In this document: positions 1 through 7,196 of the stretch, piece after piece
Layout: each line of letters begins with the position of its first letter
Position numbering within the stretch: the first letter of the stretch is position 1
From: Nocardia amamiensis
Lineage (GTDB): Bacteria; Actinomycetota; Actinomycetes; Mycobacteriales; Mycobacteriaceae
Length of the DNA: 40,373 nt
Direction of reading: 5' to 3'
Assembly: GCF_015477605.1 (NCBI RefSeq)
Contig: NZ_JADLQX010000047.1
Location: 1-40,373 of the forward strand
Program-made: the position numbers and the translations under genes
Notes under the pieces: generated by a model
The model's database searches: none
Told to the model about the DNA's origin: nothing
Seen by the model: only the letters and a program-made list of their open reading frames with translations

Positions 1-66
1 ACCCCCGCCGAATACGCTGCCAGCTGCACCCACCGCCACCACCCGGTGGCCTGCACAATCAACTGA
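1..66 (+). pseudogene. C-terminal tail of a probable IS3-type transposase (partial)
   Basis: The frame is open from the first base and ends at TGA 64-66. The last residues read TPAEYAASCTHRHHPVACTIN. The TPAEYA segment resembles the end of IS3-family integrase-type transposases, which commonly finish with a phrase such as 'HSALGYLTPAEYA'. Only 21 residues are visible, so the catalytic DDE part lies outside the window. It sits directly beside the defence genes, which fits a mobile element bordering the island. The family is inferred from a short tail; it could be another protein. Confidence 0.45.
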
Positions 67-170
67 AACTGGATCGACAACAACCCGGACTCAAAGACCG
101 GGTGGTCCCGTCATCGGGGACCGGCCAAGAGCCCGCGGGACGTCCAAGGCCGGACCGACCATGACCATAC
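67..170. mobile_element. possible insertion sequence end
   Basis: This short stretch lies between the putative transposase stop and the stop of the helicase gene. It contains an imperfect inverted repeat, GGTCCCG / CGGGGACC, around 108-127. It may include the terminal inverted repeat of the element, but no partner end is visible. Low certainty. Confidence 0.25.
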
Positions 171-2006
171 TCAAGCTGCAGACTCGTCGAGATGCCGTAG
201 GAGCGCGCGCACATCGGCGGCGTCCATCCCCACGCCAACTGCCGGTTCCTCCTGTAGGTCGGCGAGCTGCTGGACGCCAGGGTCGTCAAGAATGCGGCCC
301 ATGAACTCCAACTTTTCCTCCAGCCGCAGACGCACCACCTCGTCAACCGTATTGCGTGTGACCAGGATGGTTACCCTTGTTTCGGTGTCGGGCGCCAGGC
401 CAAGGCGGTGGATGCGGTCCAAGCTCTGCAGGAATCGCCCAGCCATGAAGTCCCGATCCACATAGACGGCATCGTGGCAAACCTGATGGAGACTGATGCC
501 CTCACCGAGGGTCGCCGGATTGGAGATCAGGACGTGGCAGTCAGGATCCTGGCGGAAGCACCGGAGCTGCTCGTCTCGGTCGGAGGTTCCGCCGTAGACC
601 ACCGCTGGGTTGTAGCCTTGGAGCAACTTCTCCAGGGTGGCGAGGCTACGCACGAATGTTGTCCATACCAGGGTTTTTCGGCCATTGGATGCGTTATCCG
701 CCACGATCTTCAGGGTCTCCTGATACTTCGGTGAAAGTTCGATGCGGGGTAGCTTTTGCAGAAGCTCGAACAGAGAATCGTCCGGGGATGGCTCCAGCGG
801 CGGGAGTTGGTACTCCAGAGGCTCGTATCGGCTGGCTCCCTCCAAGAGCAGAGCTGGGGTGATGGCAGCCATCAGTAGCCGCAGCATGGCTCGGCCCAAC
901 GCCTCGATGCTTTTACGTGAGCCTTCCGCCCGGGCGGAGAAGTTACCTTTCATGGCTTCGTAGACCTCGGCGTGAAGCGATGGCATTTCCACATAGCGGA
1001 CCTTCGGTTCGAAGGGGGGAAGACCAAGCTCATGCTTGGTTGTACGGGTGAACAGCGGGCGCAGAACCGAGCTGGCGTAAGCTAGGTCACCACCACCGAC
1101 AGCCTCAGTCACCACCCGCTTTCCGTGGCCTGGCCATACAAACGAAAGCAAGTTCTCCAGATCCTTCGCCCCATTGGGTGCCGGCGTCCCGGTGAGGATC
1201 AATCGCCGGTTTGCGAGCGGGCCCAGCGCCAGGCACGCGGAGCCGTAAGTACCGCTTGCTCCAAGTTTCATACGGTGCGCCTCGTCGAGCACGACCATTG
1301 ACGGTCCCGCCCGCAACCACGCGGCTAGTTGGCCCAATGATCGGTCCAGCCGCTCGTAGTTCACGATCTGCAGTTCCACGAGACCGTCCTCCGATCGCCC
1401 CATTACTGCAGTGCGCAGCGGTTGTTTGAAACATATGGAGTTCTCGTACTCCCATGACTCATAGGCAGATTTAGGTCCGACGACCAGGAGGCGCTGCGTA
1501 TCTCCACGCTTGCGCATCGCAGCGTAGACCGCTAGGGCTACACGGGTTTTGCCGGCGCCCGGGACGCTGAAGTTGGCGCCGTGACGCAACGAGAGCAATC
1601 GGGCAATATCACGTTGCTGGAACGCCGTGAGATCGGCGGTCCAGTCTGAACCCAACAACTCCCAGACGTCATCCGGTTGGACGGCATCAGCGGTGCCTTC
1701 CGAGGGTGTGTCATCGAGTCTGCGCTGAACCGAGTCAGCATCATCCAGGACGCCATTGACGAGCGCCATGAGGTCTGGGTCCCAGTCGACGCCAGGGTGG
1801 GTCCAGGTAGCCAGTTCACTGAGGTTGACCAAGAAGTCGTCAATGTCGATCTCCGCGGACAGCGAGCCGCGCCAGCCGCCCATGGAAATTCGAGCGGTCA
1901 GCTGGGCGAAGTCCCGCTGGAAAATCGGCGACGTGCGGATTTCTACACGCGTGCGTGTCACGTCGAAACCCAGCCGCAACGAGGGCATGGTCTCAGGGTC
2001 GCTCAC
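171..2006 (-). CDS. SNF2/DEAH-type superfamily 2 helicase
   Basis: An ATP-dependent DNA helicase or translocase of superfamily 2, about 611 residues. Visible motifs, counted from the GTG start, are Walker A SVPGAGKT near residues 147-154, a DEAH box in VVLDEAHRMK near 241-244, motif III LTGTPAPNG, and a C-terminal helicase lobe with GEGISLH and the arginine-finger motif QSLDRIHRLG near the C-terminus. The N-terminal 130 residues match nothing I recognise. I chose GTG at 2006 because it overlaps the TGA of the upstream ParB-like gene as GTGA, a usual sign of translational coupling; ATG at 2045 is an alternative. It is the last gene of an HNH–ParB–helicase operon, which suggests the three products act together, probably in anti-phage defence (inference). 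Confidence 0.85.
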   Translation of the reverse strand: MSDPETMPSLRLGFDVTRTRVEIRTSPIFQRDFAQLTARISMGGWRGSLSAEIDIDDFLVNLSELATWTHPGVDWDPDLMALVNGVLDDADSVQRRLDDTPSEGTADAVQPDDVWELLGSDWTADLTAFQQRDIARLLSLRHGANFSVPGAGKTRVALAVYAAMRKRGDTQRLLVVGPKSAYESWEYENSICFKQPLRTAVMGRSEDGLVELQIVNYERLDRSLGQLAAWLRAGPSMVVLDEAHRMKLGASGTYGSACLALGPLANRRLILTGTPAPNGAKDLENLLSFVWPGHGKRVVTEAVGGGDLAYASSVLRPLFTRTTKHELGLPPFEPKVRYVEMPSLHAEVYEAMKGNFSARAEGSRKSIEALGRAMLRLLMAAITPALLLEGASRYEPLEYQLPPLEPSPDDSLFELLQKLPRIELSPKYQETLKIVADNASNGRKTLVWTTFVRSLATLEKLLQGYNPAVVYGGTSDRDEQLRCFRQDPDCHVLISNPATLGEGISLHQVCHDAVYVDRDFMAGRFLQSLDRIHRLGLAPDTETRVTILVTRNTVDEVVRLRLEEKLEFMGRILDDPGVQQLADLQEEPAVGVGMDAADVRALLRHLDESAA

Positions 2007-3436
2007 TCCTGGGGCCGCCTCACGTCCACTGCGGCAATCAGCCATGCGAGGCCGTTGCCCGGCAGCTCGATGGTGCGCTGCGCTTCGACCGCCAGCTTGC
2101 TCAGGACAGTACGGAGCAGATCAAGGGCGTCATCGAATGCTCCCTCGTCAAGACTCGCATTACCTCGAGACAGCACTAAATCCGTGATTGACTGCTCCAG
2201 GTCTTTACAGGCGTTGTTGATCCGGTCCGGGGCGGCCAACTGCTTCTTCCGCAGCCGGGCGTCGCTGCCGGCAGTCTCAATAGCGTCGTTGAACGCGTCT
2301 CTGTACGCCTCGATAACCACTGAGGCAGCAGACTGCTCGGCTAGTGTTGCGGCGCCACCGGCCGCTGTGACCGCCTTCGCCTGGAGCAAAGCGTCGGTGA
2401 CCGCCCTGGCGGCGGTGACGTTCGCTCCTGCCGCCTTCACTTTCCGGTCCAAGCCCGGGATCGCAACAGCGGCAGGGGCCGCAGACTCCGTTACCTTGAA
2501 CTCATCAGGCAAGGTCTTCTCCAGGTAACGACTGTGAAAGTCAGCGCCGATGTACCGGACATCGGTCTTAGAGAAATCCAGCACGATCGCCGCTAGCCGT
2601 GCCTCCTTGAGGAGGTCGGCCCGTTCCTTGCTCTTTTTTATTTCCTCGCCATATGCGCGGTGGAGTTCCTCAAGCCTTCCCTTGGCACCTTCGAGGTCCA
2701 TCAGCCTGAGCGACACCCCGCCATCGGCGCTGCTCCGCTGGATCACTTCCCGCAGCTGCTCAAGGACCCAGAGATCACGCTCGCATGACTTCGTCGTGGT
2801 ATGGAAGGCCTTGGCGATCAACGAAAGATCACGGTTGAGCTGAACTCTTTGTTCATCTATCGCGAGCAGCCGGTTGATGTAGGAGTAGTCGCGTCGCTTG
2901 TCCGGGCGCAGTTGCAAAGAAAGTTCAACATCATTTATGTCATCCCATGTGCATGACTCCGGCAGCACACCTACACGCATAGTGCCAGTAGATTTGAGTT
3001 CCCGAAGTGCAGCGCAACGAGTGTTGCCGTTAACGAGAATCCCGTGGCGCGTAATCAATCCGGGTTCGTTCTGCTTGTGTTCCTTGAGACTTTCTTTCAG
3101 CTCATCGAAAGCAGGGTCTCGATGGGTCGGCTCCGAGGGCCGTATCGTCAACAGATGCCGCAGGTAGTCCTGGCTCTCCGAACTCCATGGATTCGTTGCG
3201 AGAACAGCATCACGATCTGGATCGAGGCTGCGCTGAGCGCGGATACGATGAGTGCCGGGGTTGTACAACAGGGCATCCAGAGGCATGTCGATAACCTCTA
3301 CATGTAAAGGTCGACCACGCCACTCCACCGTCAACGTCTCGAAAACACCGGCGTTTTCGCGCCGCTCCTTGAGCCGCTCCTCAACCAGCGAGCGGGTGGC
3401 AGCGGCATTTGGAGGGTCTTCGAATTTCGTGAACAT
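2003..3436 (-). CDS. ParB/Srx-fold domain protein of a defence operon
   Basis: A 477-residue protein. Residues about 44-145 look like a ParB/sulfiredoxin-fold domain: a start of the type VIDMPLDALLYNPGTHR, then NEPGLITRHGILVNGNTR with the NGNTR box at 136-140. In ParB families this box binds a nucleotide or carries nuclease activity. Residues 203-225 (SLIAKAFHTTTKSCERDL) look like the HTH that follows the ParB box. The C-terminal half is helical and alanine-rich with no recognised domain. The start ATG is preceded by GAAAGGAG about nine bases upstream. It lies 89 bp downstream of the HNH-like gene and overlaps the helicase by four bases. This is unlikely to be a chromosome-partition ParB, as there is no parA or parS context. 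A DNA-targeting role is inferred. Confidence 0.7.
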   Translation of the reverse strand: MFTKFEDPPNAAATRSLVEERLKERRENAGVFETLTVEWRGRPLHVEVIDMPLDALLYNPGTHRIRAQRSLDPDRDAVLATNPWSSESQDYLRHLLTIRPSEPTHRDPAFDELKESLKEHKQNEPGLITRHGILVNGNTRCAALRELKSTGTMRVGVLPESCTWDDINDVELSLQLRPDKRRDYSYINRLLAIDEQRVQLNRDLSLIAKAFHTTTKSCERDLWVLEQLREVIQRSSADGGVSLRLMDLEGAKGRLEELHRAYGEEIKKSKERADLLKEARLAAIVLDFSKTDVRYIGADFHSRYLEKTLPDEFKVTESAAPAAVAIPGLDRKVKAAGANVTAARAVTDALLQAKAVTAAGGAATLAEQSAASVVIEAYRDAFNDAIETAGSDARLRKKQLAAPDRINNACKDLEQSITDLVLSRGNASLDEGAFDDALDLLRTVLSKLAVEAQRTIELPGNGLAWLIAAVDVRRPQE

Positions 3437-3525
3437 TTCTGGAATACTCCTTTCAGGAGATTGGTATGAAGCCAAGGAGGTGCGAGACGTCGCGGACGGG
3501 GCAGGCCCGGGCCGCTCAAAGCCTG

Positions 3526-4212
3526 TCAAGCCAGGAGTTGCTGCAGGGCCACACGTACTTTGTCCCTGGAGTCTGCAGGCAAGGTCCGGTAGGCCGCCCA
3601 CAGATCCTCTGTCTCACTAAAATTGCGGGCGTCCTCTTCAACCCACGCAGCCAGCATCTTCCGCTCGTAGGCAGGCAAGCGATCGATACGTGCCAGGACG
3701 TCACCCAAGTCCGCAGTCAACTCGCGGCCACCGATGCGGCACCTGTTGCACTCAATGATCAGCTGCATGCTGGTCTCACCATTGGGCATCCGAACTGATC
3801 GGCGGGCAACATCGAGCTGCGAGGCGACGTATGTGCCGGCATACTGCTCACCAGGACCGATTCCACAGGAACGGCATTTGTGACCATCACGCATCATCAA
3901 GGCGTGCCTCTCAGCCGCCGTCACCGTGACACCGACCTTTCGGGTCGCCTTGCCAGGCTCCCACACGGCAATACCCTGCTTGACGAATCGGTGCTCGTGT
4001 GTGCCCAAGGCAGGGTCCTCCCTGTTGGTGTCGATGCGCCATTCGAAGTCACGCAGGTCGCGCATCCGACGGTCGATCTGGGAGGTATCGGGGAAAGCCT
4101 CACGCAGCTGGGTCTTCGTGAACACCTCCCCGACACCTACCTCCTGTACCAGCCAGAGCGCTACGCGCTTCATAGTGCCGAGATTCGGGTCGTTCCAGCT
4201 GGGCATCGTCAT
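3526..4212 (-). CDS. HNH-like zinc protein, active site degenerate
   Basis: A 228-residue protein, first gene of the helicase operon. Residues 100-165 have the outline of an HNH nuclease: AERHALMMRDGHKC-RSC with CxxC at 113-116, then IIECNRC with a second CxxC at 155-158. Between them the usual His/His-x-x-Pro core is absent, so the zinc knuckles remain but catalysis is doubtful. The N-terminal 60 residues are helical and basic and could bind DNA. I chose ATG 4212 because AAAGGTGG lies eight bases upstream; GTG 4224 would place the ribosome site inside the start. It is transcribed away from the regulator-like gene at 4456 across a region with a strong inverted repeat. It may be a DNA-sensing subunit rather than a nuclease (inference). 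Confidence 0.65.
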   Translation of the reverse strand: MTMPSWNDPNLGTMKRVALWLVQEVGVGEVFTKTQLREAFPDTSQIDRRMRDLRDFEWRIDTNREDPALGTHEHRFVKQGIAVWEPGKATRKVGVTVTAAERHALMMRDGHKCRSCGIGPGEQYAGTYVASQLDVARRSVRMPNGETSMQLIIECNRCRIGGRELTADLGDVLARIDRLPAYERKMLAAWVEEDARNFSETEDLWAAYRTLPADSRDKVRVALQQLLA

Positions 4213-4455
4213 GTGGGAGTCCACCTTTCAGGTCGAAGAGAGCAGCTTCGAGCAGCACCGCAGGTAGTGCAGCGCCGACCGCCACGGCATACCGCACTCT
4301 CTGAACTGAACAGCAGCGGCGCCCGAATCGAAAGGTGACCTCGTGTCCTGGCTTTCGGAGCTTCCAAGCCAGGACAGCAAGCGCACGCGCAAACTGCCTG
4401 CGAGACAGGAAGATGGGATGGTTCGTGTGGACAACTCTCAAGGGGGAGAACCAGC
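4213..4455. promoter_or_regulatory. divergent promoter region with 11-bp inverted repeat
   Basis: This region separates the minus-strand HNH–ParB–helicase operon from the plus-strand regulator-like gene. It contains a perfect inverted repeat, TGTCCTGGCTT at 4344-4354 and AAGCCAGGACA at 4366-4376, with an 11-base spacer. That is about one helical turn between arms and suits a dimeric repressor. The regulator-like gene next to it is the obvious candidate binder, but this is inference. Confidence 0.5.
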
Positions 4456-5307
4456 TTGCGGCAGCGCGGAACGTTCCCACAGCGTGGGGAGTTCGGAGAC
4501 CTCAGTCTCGACTTGTCGGACTCGCAGAAAGAACTCGCACAGGCGGTGCGTGGCCTGATTGAACAAATCGGCCTTTCCGGCCGAGCAATCGAGGAGGCCA
4601 TCGCAGCAAGGCTGCGGGAACGGGACAGATCGGAGGGGTACTTGAGCAAGTCGGTGTTGTTTTACCTAGCCAATGGCCGACACAAGCGCCCACCCCGGGA
4701 GGCACCTCTCCGGGAACTACACACACTCGCGCTGGACAGCTGCGACACCGAGGGGATGGTCATCACCTGGGACGAGCTGAACAGCCTTCGACTAGCGCTA
4801 TCACTCCCCTCGACCGAGGATGAGCATCAGCCAACTGTCCTTTGTCCGACCTGTGGTGCGGCTATGACGCTTGAAGAGGCCAGGGCGCTCGAACAGGTCA
4901 GCGCAGCGACTAAGCCGGCTGAAATCTCCCCCGTCATAACGACGGATGTTGTGCCGGTCCCCCACCACGTGGGGGACCGGCACAACACCGGAACCATCGA
5001 CGTGGCGTGGCCGCCAGCCAAGGACTTGGCTGTATACATCTCGGCCGGCAATTTCGAGCGCGTCAACGGCCTCATCCGGTATGTCGGCACTGAAGCCGCC
5101 CCCGATGAGACGGCGGACGCCGTCGTTTCGTGCCGGAAACTGGGCTTGGATGAAGCGACTGACACGATCATCAACTACGCCGGAAGCCGGTCCGAGCTCG
5201 ACGTGTTGCAGATTCTCCAATCACTCAATCAGCGAGACCAACGCCCTGACGCCGACACCCTCCTGGAGCGAGCGCTCGCCAGCTCGATGCGTTTGAGGTC
5301 GTCGTGA
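4456..5307 (+). CDS. putative HTH/zinc-ribbon regulator of the defence island
   Basis: A 283-residue protein of no firm family. Residues 17-85 are helical and resemble the N-terminal HTH region of actinobacterial XRE-like regulators (LSDSQKELAQAVRGLIEQIGLSGRAIEEAI...). Residues around 128-135 carry a single CPTCGAAM knuckle. The C-terminal 100 residues are helical with an acidic tail (DADTLLERAL). The start is TTG, chosen because AGGGGGAG at 4441-4448 lies seven bases before it. It is divergent from the HNH–ParB–helicase operon, so a repressor role is plausible. The reading frame contains an 18-bp perfect palindrome at 4948-4986 encoding part of the linker. Its function is unproven. Confidence 0.55.
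   Translation: MRQRGTFPQRGEFGDLSLDLSDSQKELAQAVRGLIEQIGLSGRAIEEAIAARLRERDRSEGYLSKSVLFYLANGRHKRPPREAPLRELHTLALDSCDTEGMVITWDELNSLRLALSLPSTEDEHQPTVLCPTCGAAMTLEEARALEQVSAATKPAEISPVITTDVVPVPHHVGDRHNTGTIDVAWPPAKDLAVYISAGNFERVNGLIRYVGTEAAPDETADAVVSCRKLGLDEATDTIINYAGSRSELDVLQILQSLNQRDQRPDADTLLERALASSMRLRSS
4948..4986. repeat. 18-bp perfect inverted repeat inside the regulator-like gene
   Basis: The left arm GTTGTGCCGGTCCCCCAC and its exact reverse complement are separated by three bases. The repeat lies within the coding frame and encodes residues of the VVPVPHHVGDRHN linker. No T-run follows, so it is not a standard terminator. It could be a mobile palindrome, an mRNA hairpin or an operator. Confidence 0.8.
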
Positions 5308-5482
5308 CAAGACGTTTCGCTGTCGCGACCAACTGCCTCTCTGTAATCCTGCAGACAAACCCGACCCGGTGAGGTGCGATAACGACTAAACACACCACAA
5401 TGTTACGTCCGCCAGTTCTAGCGGTCGGCGCGGAGCCGCCCGAAGCCTAGGAAGCGCCAAGCCCGGTAGCGAAAAATTCCAG
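5308..5482. other. intergenic, no gene seen
   Basis: A convergent gap between the regulator-like gene and the Vsr gene. It is less GC-rich than the flanks, and I see no convincing ORF or RNA in it. Confidence 0.5.
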
Positions 5483-5950
5483 CTATCCGGAATTATCGAA
5501 TTCCGGGCCTTCCAAGGCTCGCACCACAGCTCTTACAGAGACGTCAATACCCTCATGCTCCCAGAGTCGCACGACTTTCCAACCGGCATGATTCAACGCC
5601 ATGTCTGCGGCTCTATCCCGCTCGATATTACGTTTGAGCTTCGGGGCCCAGTACCACTCGTTTGTTGTTGGTTGGCGACCATGTTCCGGACACACGTGCC
5701 AGAAACATCCATCGACGAAAACCGCTACTTTGCGGGCAGTGAAGACAATGTCCGGACGGATCTTTACAGCTCCTAGATCGAGGCGAAGGTCCTTGCGGAA
5801 CCGGTAGCCCAACCGGTGCAGCGCGCTCCGCAGCCGTATCTCCGGCTTGGTGTCGGTGCGGCGGTTCGCTCGCATATTACGGGAACGGCCCTCATTGAGC
5901 GGCGCCGGGTACCTACCGACCCTGGGCCTATCCGGATAACGCTCGGTCAC
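5483..5950 (-). CDS. vsr: Very-short-patch repair endonuclease (Vsr)
   Basis: A strand-specific nickase that cuts 5' of T in T:G mismatches made when 5-methylcytosine deaminates, so it limits mutation at sites of a partner C5 methyltransferase. Key family features are present: MRANRRTDTKPEIRLR near 26-41, the catalytic Asp in IRPDIVF (Asp67), the zinc/active-site stretch DGCFWHVCPEH at 80-90, and NIERDR near 108-113. I chose GTG 5950 because AGGTAG lies just upstream and the product (155 aa) equals the length of E. coli Vsr (156 aa). In-frame TTG 6037 and ATG 6103 are possible but would add a poorly conserved extension. It follows the restriction enzyme on the same strand and belongs with the methyltransferase at 7193. 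Confidence 0.9.
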   Translation of the reverse strand: MTERYPDRPRVGRYPAPLNEGRSRNMRANRRTDTKPEIRLRSALHRLGYRFRKDLRLDLGAVKIRPDIVFTARKVAVFVDGCFWHVCPEHGRQPTTNEWYWAPKLKRNIERDRAADMALNHAGWKVVRLWEHEGIDVSVRAVVRALEGPEFDNSG

Positions 5951-6030
5951 ATCTCTACCTAATTTGCGTGGGTATGCACTAAGGTGAACAGTACTCCGAT
6001 CAGGAAGCGACAGTTCGGCATAGTCGATGA

Positions 6031-6816
6031 CTACCAATCCACCAGCGACTGGGCCAAAGTCCGGTAGTCGAGTAGCCTGCCCTGCCCGGTAACTTCGTCC
6101 CATGCAGCTTTCTGAACCGAACTGCCCTCAAGACCAACTGCATATTCCAATTCATCAAACGCAATATGGTACGTCGCGTCGACCTCACCAGTCCCTCTCG
6201 CAATCGATGCGAGCCGAGTAGGAAGCGGCTCAGCCGTGACTGTCACCAAATGAGGCAACCTTCCACGCCGGTGACGAATCATGTTTCCGTTTTCGTGCCG
6301 AATGTTTTGTACCCGGTCAGATCGGATTGTCCACTTACAAGCCAGCGCTGCGTGAAGCCAGGGGTGCTTGGTCTGAGTAGGAGTTCCATTGATGCCTACC
6401 AGAACGTCGGGTTTGATCAAATAGTCGGTGCCGAGCGTGACCCGGAGATTGGGATCTTTCTCGATCGCTCTGTCGATGCCCGCCAAGTGTTGATACTGAG
6501 CATATTCGACGATACTGCGGCCTCGCTTCACCTCCCAGTCACGGCGATGGTCGAGCAAAGGTAGCGCAGTCGCCAAGTCGGTGCCGACCTGGACTTCCAG
6601 GAGCCCACCGGGGTTGGCCGGCGGCTCCTCGACGGGCTGACCGCCCAGATTCGGGTTCGGATCGCCGAGGTGATCGAGCACCAACCCCGCAAGCCTGAGA
6701 CTGGTCGGGTTGTCAACATCAGCCGAGTTCGGAACCCATTGCCAGCCAAGCGCATTCTTTTTGCTGCGCTTCCACCCCAACAGTTCTGTCCTGAACGGCG
6801 CTCCCACGAACCGCAA
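6031..6816 (-). CDS. Type II restriction endonuclease, NgoMIV/NaeI family
   Basis: A 261-residue type IIF-like restriction enzyme expected to cut GCCGGC. The NgoMIV signature is clear: the PD...K core with KPDVLVG at 135-141 and ACKWTIRSDR at 159-168. In NgoMIV the lysine of this block is catalytic and the RSDR residues read the CCGG core. The block RGRLPHLVTVTAEPLPTR near 184-201 and GTGEVDATYHIAFDELE near 208-224 are also family hallmarks. The start is TTG with AGGG six bases upstream. It is divergent from the methyltransferase and followed by vsr, giving a complete R–M–V cassette. Family assignment is strong; the exact site is inferred from it. Confidence 0.88.
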   Translation of the reverse strand: MRFVGAPFRTELLGWKRSKKNALGWQWVPNSADVDNPTSLRLAGLVLDHLGDPNPNLGGQPVEEPPANPGGLLEVQVGTDLATALPLLDHRRDWEVKRGRSIVEYAQYQHLAGIDRAIEKDPNLRVTLGTDYLIKPDVLVGINGTPTQTKHPWLHAALACKWTIRSDRVQNIRHENGNMIRHRRGRLPHLVTVTAEPLPTRLASIARGTGEVDATYHIAFDELEYAVGLEGSSVQKAAWDEVTGQGRLLDYRTLAQSLVDW

Positions 6817-7192
6817 TGTACCCTGCTGCCGGGGCGTCCCGCCGGTCGGCTGCCGCTCCTTGCCCTATGATCGCTCACATGTTCGGATGGCCTATCGAGG
6901 GTGCTGCCCCCAGCGCCTACCGCGGCTTCGCCATTCTGGCACTCCCATCAGCGGAGGAACTATCAGCCGACGACGGTTTAGGCGATGTCCACTACTCGCT
7001 CCCGCTCGAACCTCCGTCGGTCTTGGGTAGCGCCACGCCGCTCGCGGGCTATGCTCCGACCACACAGCACAGAGCAGCCTCCTCCGCAATTCGCAGCGTT
7101 GATGCCAGTTTCGGGATGGCTGATGCCCCCAGCACAGTCCGCTCCGCGGGCAGGTCTGCACACGACCGACCACGACGTCGAAAGGTATCGGT
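6817..7192. promoter_or_regulatory. divergent R/M promoter region
   Basis: The 376 bp between the two restriction-modification start codons must carry both promoters. AAAGG at 7181-7184 is the ribosome site of the methyltransferase. I could not identify a C-box. A possible small ORF occupies most of it (listed separately). Confidence 0.4.
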
Positions 7193-7196
7193 GTGA
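6867..7196 (+). CDS. possible small ORF ahead of the methyltransferase
   Basis: An open frame of 109 residues starting MIAHMFGWPIEG. Its TGA overlaps the GTG start of the methyltransferase, which is the pattern of translational coupling. The protein is Ala/Ser/Pro-rich with a basic tail and matches no family I know. No good ribosome site precedes it, and it may be only the R/M intergenic region read by chance. It could equally be a small control or accessory protein. Confidence 0.25.
   Translation: MIAHMFGWPIEGAAPSAYRGFAILALPSAEELSADDGLGDVHYSLPLEPPSVLGSATPLAGYAPTTQHRAASSAIRSVDASFGMADAPSTVRSAGRSAHDRPRRRKVSV

Noticed and set aside
2003..3436. chromosome-partition ParB
   Set aside because: No parA neighbour and no typical parS site seen; the protein is co-transcribed with defence-type genes.
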